Source: Acetobacter sacchari (lineage in GTDB: Bacteria > Pseudomonadota > Alphaproteobacteria > Acetobacterales > Acetobacteraceae). From it: 64,000 nucleotides of DNA. The stretch is from the NCBI RefSeq assembly GCF_017377715.1, contig NZ_JAFVMF010000011.1, positions 107,487 through 171,486 on the forward strand, written 5' to 3'. The notes beneath the pieces were generated by a model. That model had not been told where the DNA came from. It saw only the letters and a program-made list of their open reading frames with translations, and did no database searches. Numbering within the stretch: the stretch's first letter is position 1; every line of letters starts with the position of its first letter. The translations under genes and the position numbers were made by a program. This document shows, one piece after another, positions 17,133 through 25,514 of this stretch.

Positions 17133-18542
17133 CTAGGCGCTCTGGCTCGCACCCAGTTCCAGACCGACCTGCTGCAGGGTCGCAGAAAGTTGCCCCGCCA
17201 TCTGCTTCAGGTTGGCATTGTTGGAAGATACGTCCCCCAGACCGGGGTTAACACCTGATCCCGCGGAGAAGTTCGTCGGCGCATCGTTCGAAGCGCTCAG
17301 CGCCATCTGCAACTGCGCCGCGGCAATGCCAGGATCGACATAACCTCTACTCAGATCGCTCAGAAGGTCATTTGCTGCGTCCGAGACCATGCTGTTACCG
17401 CTCTGCTGAGCCTCTTGCGACAGTGCATTCAGATTATTGGCAATCGATTGGGTGGACTGCCCCGATGCCAGCTGCAGAATGATTGCATTGATATTGTTCT
17501 GTATTGGATTTACGCTTTGCCCTTGCTCGGCAGCTTCAATCGCAGCGCCTGAACCCTGCTGATTGTAGGTCCCGTTCGCAAGACTGGCAGCGACGTTTGA
17601 CGCGGCATTTGCGTCAACGCCATTACCGGCCTGCTGCGCCTCCTGGGCCACGACCTGCGCATATCGCTGCAGGGTATTGCCGTTGGTCCCCGTTCCATTC
17701 ACCAACTGCTGCAACGTCTGCATATCTTGCTGCAGATTACCTGTCAGAGCGATGCCGGCAACCTGCACGCCACCGTTTGACGCCCCGTAGGCTTGAAGCG
17801 AAGACGCCGCTCTATTGTTGTCGAGTGTACCCGCATTCGCCTGACGGGCGAGTTGACTGGCCAGACTAGCCAATCCACTGTTCCCGGCATTAGAGGCCTC
17901 TTTAGCGAGGCTGTTTAGATTGTTGGCGATTGATTGATTGGACTGACCGGATTTCAACTGATTCATGATCACGCCGACATTGTTGGTCAGCGCGTCTACG
18001 CCCTGCCCTTGCAAAGCCGCGGTGATTGCATTGGAACTGCCCTGCTGGCTGTATGTTCCGTCAGACAGGCTGGCTCCAATATTATGCGCAACATTACCAT
18101 CCAGTCCGCGCCCTTGTTTCTGGGCTTCCTCCGCAACGGAATAGGCGTATTGCTGCAGGGTGTTTCCGTTGGTCCCAACGCCGTTCACCAGTTGCTGCAG
18201 CGTTTGCATGTCCTGGTTCAGGTTGCCGGATAGAGTCAGGCCGGTGTTACCGACAGGCGTTCCGGCTCCACCCGATTGCGTCGGCGCCGACGTGGCGCTT
18301 CCCTGGCTGGAAGCGCCCGACTTTGCCATTTGCGCATAGGCCTGAGACAGCGTCGCAGCGATTTCGGAGGCCAAAGTTTCCAGCGGGGCATTGTTGCTCG
18401 TCGCTGACTGGGAAGCCGCCGTGAATTGAGATAAGGAGGACACGAAGTCCGTTCCATCAGGCGACGAATTCGTGGGATTAGCCGCATAAAGATCGGAATA
18501 CGACAAACCGCCGTCCAAAACTCCGCCTGCTGAACTGCTCAT
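17133..18542 (-). CDS. Harpin-like secreted protein with a tandem internal duplication
   Basis: From the ATG at 18542 the protein is 469 residues, has no Cys, and is very rich in Ala, Gln, Asn, Ser and Gly, as in harpins such as HrpZ/HrpN. Residues about 101-250 and 263-411 are two copies of one module: GNL.QDMQTLQQLVNG.GTNGNTLQ.YA, then NGTY.QQGS..AI..A.QGQ, then GQS.QSIANNLN.L..EA. An in-frame ATG 12 codons upstream exists, but MSSS matches the next gene and is preferred. A tts-box-like promoter lies 112-143 bases upstream and probably drives the whole minus-strand operon. Harpins are T3SS substrates that act on plant membranes or aid translocation. Confidence 0.75.
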   Translation of the reverse strand: MSSSAGGVLDGGLSYSDLYAANPTNSSPDGTDFVSSLSQFTAASQSATSNNAPLETLASEIAATLSQAYAQMAKSGASSQGSATSAPTQSGGAGTPVGNTGLTLSGNLNQDMQTLQQLVNGVGTNGNTLQQYAYSVAEEAQKQGRGLDGNVAHNIGASLSDGTYSQQGSSNAITAALQGQGVDALTNNVGVIMNQLKSGQSNQSIANNLNSLAKEASNAGNSGLASLASQLARQANAGTLDNNRAASSLQAYGASNGGVQVAGIALTGNLQQDMQTLQQLVNGTGTNGNTLQRYAQVVAQEAQQAGNGVDANAASNVAASLANGTYNQQGSGAAIEAAEQGQSVNPIQNNINAIILQLASGQSTQSIANNLNALSQEAQQSGNSMVSDAANDLLSDLSRGYVDPGIAAAQLQMALSASNDAPTNFSAGSGVNPGLGDVSSNNANLKQMAGQLSATLQQVGLELGASQSA

Positions 18543-18653
18543 TCTACCTAATCCCCAAAGGCAAGGTTCGTTCCACACTCTGGAGCAATGCCCTGCGTTT
18601 CTGACAATACGATCAAGTCATCCAATCCGCGTTATTCGACGGCGAATGAGCGG

Positions 18654-18685
18654 AGGTTAACGCATCAAACTGACCAAAACCTGAC
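18654..18685 (-). promoter_or_regulatory. tts-box-like promoter of the minus-strand T3SS operon
   Basis: On the minus strand GTCAGGTTTTGGTCAGT reads from 18685 to 18669, and TAACCT follows at 18659-18654. Half-site period (11) and -10 offset are identical to the 8896-8927 site, even to the -10 hexamer. Confidence 0.75.
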
Positions 18686-18824
18686 ACGAAAGAATAGAAT
18701 GTTCGGACAAAAGAACGTCCCTTTAGCTCAATGGATTAATTTTAGAAAAAATGTAATATATTTTTGTTTTTTACAAATGTTTTATAGAAAAAAACATTAT
18801 CCTGCGCACCTGCCACAGTGATGC

Positions 18825-19391
18825 TTAGGGGACGGAAACGTGCTCGACAGAGTCGGCTCGGTAGATCGTAACGCTCTTGTCATGCGTACGCTCTAGCGAT
18901 GCAAGCTCCTGCGTCACGATCTCGATCAGACGTGGCGGACCAAACACATGAACATGTTTGCCGTCGCCAGACAGATGGATCGGATAACGCGAATCTGAAA
19001 TTTTCTGCGCGGCGAGGTCGCGCACAAGCACGTCGTAGGCGCCCCCATCCAGGGGCAGATCCTGATCGCGCGTCAATTGCTCTGGTGTCACGTGAAGGAC
19101 CTGACCGTCAAAATACCAGTCAAAATTGTAGGCGGCCGCTAATGTGTCGAGGAATGCTCGTGGCGTGTCAGCAGTAAATCCTCTGCGAATATTTTGTGAC
19201 AGGTTGTGATCCACATCCACACGCAGGCGGAGCGCCGCACAGAATTGGTGTAGTGCATCCGTGACTGTCCCATTCAGGACCGTGAATCGTCCCTCCGCCG
19301 GCAGATTGAGTGGCGCAGCTTGCACCTCAAGCACGGGAAGGACGGAACCGGTCGCAAAACAGAAAAAAGTCAGAATCGCTCTAAAATTCAT
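18825..19391 (-). CDS. Secretin N-domain protein, RhcC1-like
   Basis: The 188-residue product has a signal peptide (cleavage near QAA, residue 25). Its N0-type domain is like the start of T3SS secretins: TVLNGTVTDALHQFCAALRLRVDVDH, then AFLDTLAAAYNFDWYFDGQVLHV. A second small module (RYPIHLSGDGKHVHVFGPPRLIEIV) follows and then the protein stops, with no pore domain. Rhizobial T3SS encode the secretin as two separate proteins, RhcC1 (N-domains) and RhcC2 (pore). This is the RhcC1 type, encoded divergently from sctI. Confidence 0.8.
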   Translation of the reverse strand: MNFRAILTFFCFATGSVLPVLEVQAAPLNLPAEGRFTVLNGTVTDALHQFCAALRLRVDVDHNLSQNIRRGFTADTPRAFLDTLAAAYNFDWYFDGQVLHVTPEQLTRDQDLPLDGGAYDVLVRDLAAQKISDSRYPIHLSGDGKHVHVFGPPRLIEIVTQELASLERTHDKSVTIYRADSVEHVSVP

Positions 19392-19516
19392 GATAACGCC
19401 CGTCCTCGTGCGGCGCCGCCGCCACCTTGTCGTCGTCCCGTTCAGACCTGCCGCAAGGGGATCGTGGCGAGAGCGTTACAGGTACGAACAAGGTCTGCCA
19501 AGCGCTCACAGATGCG

Positions 19517-19548
19517 GTCAGGTTAAGGTCAGTAACCGCTGTTACGGT
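19517..19548 (+). promoter_or_regulatory. tts-box-like promoter of the sctI-U operon
   Basis: GTCAGGTTAAGGTCAGT at 19517-19533 has half-sites at 19517 and 19528 (period 11), and TACGGT at 19543-19548 lies at the shared -10 offset. It points into the plus-strand operon, whose first start is at 19609. Confidence 0.75.
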
Positions 19549-19608
19549 TATGCTTCCGCATTGTCGTTCTGATGCAATTCGGACACGAGTTGTTGGAGGA
19601 TGATGACC

Positions 19609-20235
19609 ATGCCGGCACTAACCGGTCTCGCTGCCATAGCAGCGCCTGCTGATGTCACTCCGTCGGTCCGGTCTCAGCCTGATATCGAATCTAGCACGAC
19701 CTCCGACGCCACGTTTCAGCTGGACTCTCCGTTGCCTGTCCAGGCGCCGCCCGAAGCCAATCTGAGGGACGCCGCTTCGTTCGTAATGCGGATTCCAAGC
19801 GAAGCGACATCGCGCGCCGCGCAGATCGACAACTCACTTTCGCTTGGAGATCGCGTTCTTGCCGGCCTGTGCAAGATCGGCAGCAGTTTCGGCAAACTCG
19901 ATGCTCTGGCTCCCCAGATTCTCTCGCCGAACTCCGTTCCTTCCTCTACCGGTGCAGCAACAGGACCCGAGCGAAGCACCACTAGTACGGGCGAAAACCC
20001 GTCTCTTGGCCTGCCTGCGGGCGGGGCCTCCGGACTTTCCGGGTCTCATGATAAAGATGGCCTATATTTCGACGGAGCTTTGAAATCAGTCGTGCAGCAG
20101 GGGGCGGAAATGTATAGACGTTCAATTGAGCTGCAGGTCCAGTTTGCAAACGCCGAATTTGAAACGCATGTCATTACCGTGGCGTCACAGAACATGTCGT
20201 CTACCCTTAAGAGTCTGCTGAGTGAAGGTGGCTGA
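19609..20235 (+). CDS. sctI: T3SS inner rod protein SctI (NolB-like)
   Basis: The 208-residue protein is low-complexity in its first two thirds. It ends in a helical segment typical of inner rod proteins (MYRRSIELQVQFANAEFETHV, then SQNMSSTLKSLLSEGG). Being first in front of sctJ, it corresponds to rhizobial nolB. ATGs at 19600 and 19603 are too close to the GGAGG at 19595-19599; 19609 has correct spacing. SctI joins the basal body to the needle inside the periplasm. Confidence 0.72.
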   Translation: MPALTGLAAIAAPADVTPSVRSQPDIESSTTSDATFQLDSPLPVQAPPEANLRDAASFVMRIPSEATSRAAQIDNSLSLGDRVLAGLCKIGSSFGKLDALAPQILSPNSVPSSTGAATGPERSTTSTGENPSLGLPAGGASGLSGSHDKDGLYFDGALKSVVQQGAEMYRRSIELQVQFANAEFETHVITVASQNMSSTLKSLLSEGG

Positions 20236-20239
20236 GACA

Positions 20240-20998
20240 ATGCGGCGTCGCGCCACCAGAGCCGTTGGCGCCGCCCTCCTGCTCAGCCTCGCCGCGTGCC
20301 AGACCGAACTCTACACCGGCCTTTCAGAGCGCGACGCCATGGCGATGGTCGCTATCCTGCGGCAAAGCGGCATTCCGGCCAACCGAATCATTAGCAAGGA
20401 CGGCAGCAGCGCCGTCGATGTCAGCGACAGTCAGGTGGCCGAAGCCGTCTCCGTCCTGCGGGCGGCCCATTATCCGCGTAATGAATATGCCAGCATGAGC
20501 AAACTGTTTCAGCAACGGGGCTTGATCAGTTCGCCGGGAGCCGAGCGCGCAAAGCTTTATTTCGGCATCAGTCAGGAACTTGAACACACGCTCAATGACA
20601 TCGATGGTGTCGTTGATGCCCGCGTGCATATCGCGCCTTCTGTTAGCGACCCCGTCACCGGCGCTGAAAAACTGGCGACAGCCGCTGTTGTCTTACGTTA
20701 CGATTCCGGGGTCGCAATGGACGAACTGCTGCCGAAGATAAAGCTTCTGGTGGCAAACGCAGTCCAGGAGCTGTCTTATGATCGGGTGTCGGTCATTCTC
20801 CTGCCGGTCGCCCCGCCTGCGCCTGCGGCTCCCCATCCCGCCCCTGCGCCAAGTCCATGGTTGATCCTCGGGTGGGGGCTGGCCCTGCTCTGGCCTGCGG
20901 TCGGAAGCGGATGGTTGCTTTGGCGGCGATATCGCAAACCTTTGGGCAAACCGGCTGCGGCGACATTGACAGCTGTCGTATCCGATCGAGCCGCATGA
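20240..20998 (+). CDS. sctJ: T3SS inner-membrane ring lipoprotein SctJ
   Basis: The N-terminal lipoprotein signal ends in LAACQTELYTGL. The ring-building motifs of the YscJ/FliF family follow (ERDAMAMVAILRQSGIPA; ISQELEHTLNDIDGVVDARVHIAPS) and a C-terminal membrane segment is at about residues 205-225. The length of 252 is normal. The upstream in-frame GTG at 20222 lies inside sctI, while the ATG at 20240 follows GAAGGTGG at good distance. It pairs with SctD in the basal body rings and equals rhizobial rhcJ/nolT. Confidence 0.93.
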   Translation: MRRRATRAVGAALLLSLAACQTELYTGLSERDAMAMVAILRQSGIPANRIISKDGSSAVDVSDSQVAEAVSVLRAAHYPRNEYASMSKLFQQRGLISSPGAERAKLYFGISQELEHTLNDIDGVVDARVHIAPSVSDPVTGAEKLATAAVVLRYDSGVAMDELLPKIKLLVANAVQELSYDRVSVILLPVAPPAPAAPHPAPAPSPWLILGWGLALLWPAVGSGWLLWRRYRKPLGKPAAATLTAVVSDRAA

Positions 20999-21585
20999 TG
21001 TTACCGGACCACTCTCCATCGCTAGAGGGGCTGCATCCATCGCACCTTCAACGCGTGGTGCCGATGTTGCAAAAGCAGACGATCCTGCGACTGCAAGGGT
21101 GCTGCCGCCTGACTGAGCGGCTGGCGCAGCATCTGCGGTTGCCGTCCACCTCCCTCAACCCGACAATGCCACAGGGTGCGTTTGACGCTCTAGCCATGCA
21201 ATCTCATCACCGCGTGGCGCGGGCGGGCCGACATATGGGCGCGCTGGTCTTCGGTCTGCATCTGGCGCGCCAGATCGACGCGACGGACGTTGCGGTCCTC
21301 GATCAGGACATCGGCAGAGACGCGCGCCTGTATGGGATCCGGCAGGCGGCGCGCATGAAGGATCGACTGCCGCAGGTGCCGTCCCCGGAAACCCTCGCCG
21401 ACCTGCGCACCGCAACCGCCGAGTATGGCTGGCGCTGTCTGGTTCGCTGGCGCAATCGTGTGTCGGAACCGTTTCGGGCCGCAGCAACGCTGCGCCTGCC
21501 GGCCAAGGGCCTTCCAATTGCGGCTTCTGGAGCGTTTGACGCCCTGATAGCATATACAATCGATATCCTTCTTTCTGATGACTGA
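20995..21585 (+). CDS. sctK: T3SS sorting-platform protein SctK (NolU-like)
   Basis: This 196-residue cytosolic protein overlaps the sctJ stop (ATGATG) and the start of sctL. The family is poorly conserved, so the call rests mostly on place between sctJ and sctL (nolU in rhizobia) and on size. Visible features are a Leu-rich start (LQKQTILRLQGCCRLTERLAQHL) and a helical middle (IGRDARLYGIRQAARMKD). SctK tethers the sorting platform under the rings. Confidence 0.7.
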   Translation: MMLPDHSPSLEGLHPSHLQRVVPMLQKQTILRLQGCCRLTERLAQHLRLPSTSLNPTMPQGAFDALAMQSHHRVARAGRHMGALVFGLHLARQIDATDVAVLDQDIGRDARLYGIRQAARMKDRLPQVPSPETLADLRTATAEYGWRCLVRWRNRVSEPFRAAATLRLPAKGLPIAASGAFDALIAYTIDILLSDD

Positions 21586-22180
21586 CAGTGTCGATAAACC
21601 TCTCCCGAACGCACCCATCCTGTCCCCTGAGGAACTCACGCGTTGGTGCGATGCGGAAACAGCCTGGAGGATCGCCCGGCAGGACGCTGCGGCCCTTCGG
21701 CGGGAAGTCGCCATTCAATGTGAAGCGGCACGGAAGCGGGGCTATGCCGAGGGGATGGAACAGGCCAAAGCTGAGATCGCCCATCACATTCTGGCAACGG
21801 CACATGCGGCCGCTTCTGCCTTGCGCGTCATCGAGGAAAGTCTGCCGACACTCGTTGGCGACGTCGTTCAGGAAATGCTGGGTCAGGTTGACCTCTCGGA
21901 AGTGCTGCCCATAGCAATTCGGCACGGCGTGGCGAGGGTTCGGCGGGGGACCGAGGTTACGCTCCGTCTGTCGCCGGATTGCGCCCCCCTTCTGAAAACC
22001 ATGCTCGCGGAATTGCACGATGGCGGAAGCGTCCTTCGTGTAGACGTCGATCCGACACTGGGTCCAGGGCGTTGTGTCCTCGAAAGTGAATTCGGGACGG
22101 CGGAGTTGGGGTTGGAGGCCCAAATGCGAGTGCTGCGAGAGCGGCTCATGGCGCCCCTTACCGTTTCGGGGGAGCGCTGA
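21578..22180 (+). CDS. sctL: T3SS ATPase stator SctL (NolV-like)
   Basis: The 200-residue product has a helical N-terminal half (RQDAAALRREVAIQCEAARKRGYAEGMEQAKAEIAHHIL) with the GxxxG-like AEGMEQ pattern of the FliH/YscL family. The C-terminal domain (VDVDPTLGPGRCVLESEFGTAELGLEAQM) is the family's most conserved part. It regulates and anchors the ATPase encoded next. It overlaps sctK by 8 bases and ends 3 bases before the sctN start. Confidence 0.87.
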   Translation: MTDSVDKPLPNAPILSPEELTRWCDAETAWRIARQDAAALRREVAIQCEAARKRGYAEGMEQAKAEIAHHILATAHAAASALRVIEESLPTLVGDVVQEMLGQVDLSEVLPIAIRHGVARVRRGTEVTLRLSPDCAPLLKTMLAELHDGGSVLRVDVDPTLGPGRCVLESEFGTAELGLEAQMRVLRERLMAPLTVSGER

Positions 22181-22183
22181 CTC

Positions 22184-23953
22184 ATGGGCACGATCTCCTC
22201 CCGATCCTCGCGAAAGCTCGCCGCCGCACTCGGTCAGTCCGAAGACACGGAGCGCGCACCTGTTTCTGCGGCGAAAGGCATGACAAGATTTGAATCGACT
22301 GCGATCCTGGGCGCGCCGCAGACAGTCAACCCGACAGCAATCTCCGCATCGCGTTCACCCGTGTCCATGGGCCGTGGTCCCATCGAACCTGCGTCACCCC
22401 GCCACGGCCAGAAAGCTGGCGCTTCCGCGCGATCCGGCGTCGCACCGTTCGACGCGCCCGCTACCCCCGTCTCGGCAGCCGACCGGGATGCGCAACGCCA
22501 CCGCCACCCCGCCTTTCTTCGTCCAGCCCAGCGCTCCGAGTGCGTTGCGCCGCCTGATAACCTCGATACGCATACAGAATCCTGGCAGGAACCGCCCCGT
22601 CCGGCCAACTCCCTTTGTGACACGCCGGGCACGATCGCTGAGCGCCTGCGGGCTACCGTGCCGCGCTTGCATGCCGCCGCGACCCGTATCGATACTCACC
22701 CACTACACGGCCGCGTCGTCGCCGCGACGGGCACGATCATCCGTGCGATCCTGCCCAATGTGCCGATCGGTGACTTATGCATCCTGCGCGACGCCGAACG
22801 AGGCTGGAGCATGAATGCCGAAGTGGTCGGCCTGACCGGTCGTGAGGTCCTGCTTTCTCCCATGGGAGGGCTCGATGGCATTTCCGCCGACACACTTGTC
22901 ATTCCGACCGGCACGCGCCGCCTGTTCCCCGTGGGTGAGCGCTTGCTGGGCCGTGTGTTGGATGCCCGGGGAGAACCGATGGATGGTCTCGGCCCCCTGC
23001 CGCCGGGGCCATCCGCTCCCCTTCAAGCATCGCCGCCCCCGGCGATGACCCGGCAAATGATCAATCGTCCGCTTCCCATCGGAGTTCGGGCGATCGACGG
23101 CCTACTGACATGTGGCGAGGGCCAGCGCCTCGGTATCTACGGCGAAGCTGGCGCCGGAAAATCCACGTTGATGTCAGCCATCGTCAAAGGTAGCGCCGCC
23201 GACGTAGCCGTGGTGGCGCTGGTCGGCGAACGGGGACGCGAAGTGCGTGAGTTTGTCGAACATAACCTTGGTGCGGAAGGACTGGCGCGCTCGGTCGTCG
23301 TCGTCGCCACCGCCGACCGACCGGCTGCAGAACGCGTCGCCTGCGCCCAGGCCGGGACCGCTATCGCGGAGAATTTTCGCGACCAGGGCCTGCGTGTCTT
23401 GCTGTTTGTCGACAACGTGACCCGCTTTGCTCGGGCCCTGCGTGAGATTGGGCTTGCCGCTGGCGAACCTCCGACGCGGCGTGGTTTTCCGCCATCGGTG
23501 TTCACGGCCTTGCCGCAGCTTTTGGAGCGCGCCGGAATGGGCGCGCGTGGCTCCATCACGGCATTTTACGCCGTGCTGGTCGAGGACGGACAGGGCGACC
23601 CGATCGCCGAGGAAACGCGTGGCATTCTGGACGGTCACATCATCCTGTCGCGCGCGCTGGCCGCATCCGGGCACTATCCAGCCATCGACATCCTGGCCAG
23701 TCGTTCTCGCGTCATGAACATGGTCAGTGACGCGGCCCATCAGGCTGAGGCCGCCCGGTTGCGCAGCTTGTGGGCCCGCTATCAGGACGTGGCGTTCCTG
23801 CTTCAGGTCGGGGAATACAAGCCGGGGGGCGACCCGTTAGCCGATGAGGCCATTGCGAAGATCGACGCCATGCGTGCGTTCCTGAGCCAGGGTAACGACG
23901 ACCGTGTGTCGTTCGAGGAAATGCGGGCATGCATGGCGCACCTTCTGGCTTGA
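22184..23953 (+). CDS. sctN: T3SS ATPase SctN with long N-terminal extension
   Basis: SctN unfolds and releases substrates from chaperones. The catalytic body begins near residue 155 and has the P-loop GEAGAGKST (320-328), the catalytic Glu349 in VGERGREV, and Walker B VLLFVD (405-410). The family's C-terminal ASRSRVM and YQDVAFLLQVGEYKPGGDP blocks are present. Family members are about 440 residues, so the 589-residue protein carries some 150 extra N-terminal residues rich in Pro, Ala, Ser and Arg that look disordered. The first ATG lies 3 bases after sctL. Later in-frame ATGs would shorten but not remove the extension. Confidence 0.95.
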   Translation: MGTISSRSSRKLAAALGQSEDTERAPVSAAKGMTRFESTAILGAPQTVNPTAISASRSPVSMGRGPIEPASPRHGQKAGASARSGVAPFDAPATPVSAADRDAQRHRHPAFLRPAQRSECVAPPDNLDTHTESWQEPPRPANSLCDTPGTIAERLRATVPRLHAAATRIDTHPLHGRVVAATGTIIRAILPNVPIGDLCILRDAERGWSMNAEVVGLTGREVLLSPMGGLDGISADTLVIPTGTRRLFPVGERLLGRVLDARGEPMDGLGPLPPGPSAPLQASPPPAMTRQMINRPLPIGVRAIDGLLTCGEGQRLGIYGEAGAGKSTLMSAIVKGSAADVAVVALVGERGREVREFVEHNLGAEGLARSVVVVATADRPAAERVACAQAGTAIAENFRDQGLRVLLFVDNVTRFARALREIGLAAGEPPTRRGFPPSVFTALPQLLERAGMGARGSITAFYAVLVEDGQGDPIAEETRGILDGHIILSRALAASGHYPAIDILASRSRVMNMVSDAAHQAEAARLRSLWARYQDVAFLLQVGEYKPGGDPLADEAIAKIDAMRAFLSQGNDDRVSFEEMRACMAHLLA

Positions 23954-24450
23954 CGCCCGACCTCGCCGAACGGCTGCTCCGCCTGCGCAACCTGCGTCTA
24001 CAGAATGTTGCGCAGGCAGCCGTGGCGGCGCGCCGCCAAACCATGGCGACCGAGCAGGCTGCGTGGGAGGCCGAACAGCATGCGGCCTCGCATTGCGCAA
24101 CGTGGCAGGACGCAGAAGCCAGTCATGCGCGCAAGCTGACGGAACAGATCGTCGCGGCCCATGCCCTGCAAAGCACCCGGACCCGGCTCGACGTCATGGC
24201 CGATGAAGCCGCTCGTCTTAACGACACTCTGCGGGAGAAAGAACGGGACCTGCACGATGCCCTCCGGAAGCAGAGGGAGGCCCTCACTTTGTCCACTGTG
24301 ACCGAGCAGCGCCGTAATCAGGCCCAGGATCTGCTGAACCACGCGCTCTTGGCCCGGGAAACCGAGCGTGACGCCATGGAGGAGCACGAGCAGGAAGATC
24401 TGACGCTCGCGCGCAGCTGCCTGTCACGACCCGGCATGAACGGGTCATGA
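23929..24450 (+). CDS. sctO: T3SS central stalk protein SctO
   Basis: The 173-residue product is an almost uninterrupted pair of long helices rich in Ala, Arg, Glu and Gln, e.g. LNDTLREKERDLHDALRKQ, matching the YscO/FliJ type of coiled coil that sits in the ATPase pore. It lies between sctN and sctQ, as y4yJ does in rhizobia. The start overlaps the end of sctN by 25 bases. A later start just after the sctN stop would need a non-ATG codon. Confidence 0.75.
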   Translation: MHGAPSGLTPDLAERLLRLRNLRLQNVAQAAVAARRQTMATEQAAWEAEQHAASHCATWQDAEASHARKLTEQIVAAHALQSTRTRLDVMADEAARLNDTLREKERDLHDALRKQREALTLSTVTEQRRNQAQDLLNHALLARETERDAMEEHEQEDLTLARSCLSRPGMNGS

Positions 24451-25514
24451 TCGCTGTGCCAAACATTCTACGACCGTCTGACCCAGCGCCCGCCGTCACG
24501 CTCTGGCGCCCGTCGCGATGGCCCTTCAGTCCGATCATCGCGCCCCTTCTAGGTCGGCAGGCCGTCTCTTTGCCGCTAGACGCCACGGGCGCCCGAGAAT
24601 CTCTGAGCCTGCGCTTCATCGCTCCGTTTCAGCCCACGGGTGACTACCTGCGCATAACTTTTACGGTCGGGGACGAGTTGGGCTTATGCGTCCTACCTTG
24701 CGATTTTGTGCATCTGCTGTTGCGCCTGGCTGAGCCGCATCCACGATCGCAGTTGGACACGCCGGTGGCCATCTTGTTGCTGGAAATGTTGTTCGATACG
24801 CCGCTGACCCAGCTTGAATATCGTTTACAACGCCGGATCACCGTGACCGATCCCGCCGTTCACGAGCAGGATCCCGGCGCCGTTTTCGGAGTAACGGTGG
24901 GCGTGCATGCTAGCGTCAACGATTGTGATCATTTCGATTTTCTGTTGTCACTGCCGTCAGGTCTCATGAGCCATGTTGTCACGCTAGCTCCGCCTCTGAC
25001 GCAACGTTTGCCCGTACCGCCTGTCAAGCTGGCGGTACGTCTGGCGGAGGTCGCGCTCGACGCCGCCGATTTCCGCCGCCTGGGCCCTGGGTGGGCAGTC
25101 GTCATCGGGGCAAACCCGCCCCGGCACACCATGCTCGTCGCGGGCGAGGCTTTATACGCCCGTATCGAGACAAACAGCGGAAACCTTACCTGCACGACCC
25201 CTTTTCGCCTGCTCAAGGCGACGGAAGACAATGACATGACGGCAGAACCAGCCTCCGATCAGCCCAGCCATGACGACGGAGTGGAGACGACGATCCTGTC
25301 GGAGCTTCGCGTGACCCTGACATTCGAGGTCGGCCGCAGATATGTCACACTGTCCGAACTGGAGGGCATCGGTATCGGACACCTTGTCGATATAGGCCCG
25401 CTGGGCGATCACATCGTGACGGTCCTCGCCAATGGTCACCGCGTCGGTGAGGGCGAACTGGTCGAGATCGGGCAATCTCTGGCCGTCCGGCTGACACGGA
25501 TCGTCGCGAGATGA
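24447..25514 (+). CDS. sctQ: T3SS cytoplasmic ring protein SctQ
   Basis: The 355-residue protein ends in a surface-presentation (SPOA) domain, residues about 285-355 (LRVTLTFEVGRRYVTLSELEGIGIGHLVDI...VGEGELVEIGQSLAVRLTRI), the hallmark of the SctQ/FliN family. A more divergent SPOA-like module precedes it. It starts in the ATGA overlap with sctO and ends in an overlap with sctR. An in-frame ATG at 25236 preceded by GGAAG could give a separate 92-residue C-terminal form, as known for YscQ and Spa33. Confidence 0.88.
   Translation: MIAVPNILRPSDPAPAVTLWRPSRWPFSPIIAPLLGRQAVSLPLDATGARESLSLRFIAPFQPTGDYLRITFTVGDELGLCVLPCDFVHLLLRLAEPHPRSQLDTPVAILLLEMLFDTPLTQLEYRLQRRITVTDPAVHEQDPGAVFGVTVGVHASVNDCDHFDFLLSLPSGLMSHVVTLAPPLTQRLPVPPVKLAVRLAEVALDAADFRRLGPGWAVVIGANPPRHTMLVAGEALYARIETNSGNLTCTTPFRLLKATEDNDMTAEPASDQPSHDDGVETTILSELRVTLTFEVGRRYVTLSELEGIGIGHLVDIGPLGDHIVTVLANGHRVGEGELVEIGQSLAVRLTRIVAR

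Noticed and set aside
21155..22123. 322-residue antisense frame over sctK/sctL
   Set aside because: Shadow of two well-supported T3SS genes, with Arg/Pro/Cys-rich composition typical of antisense reading.
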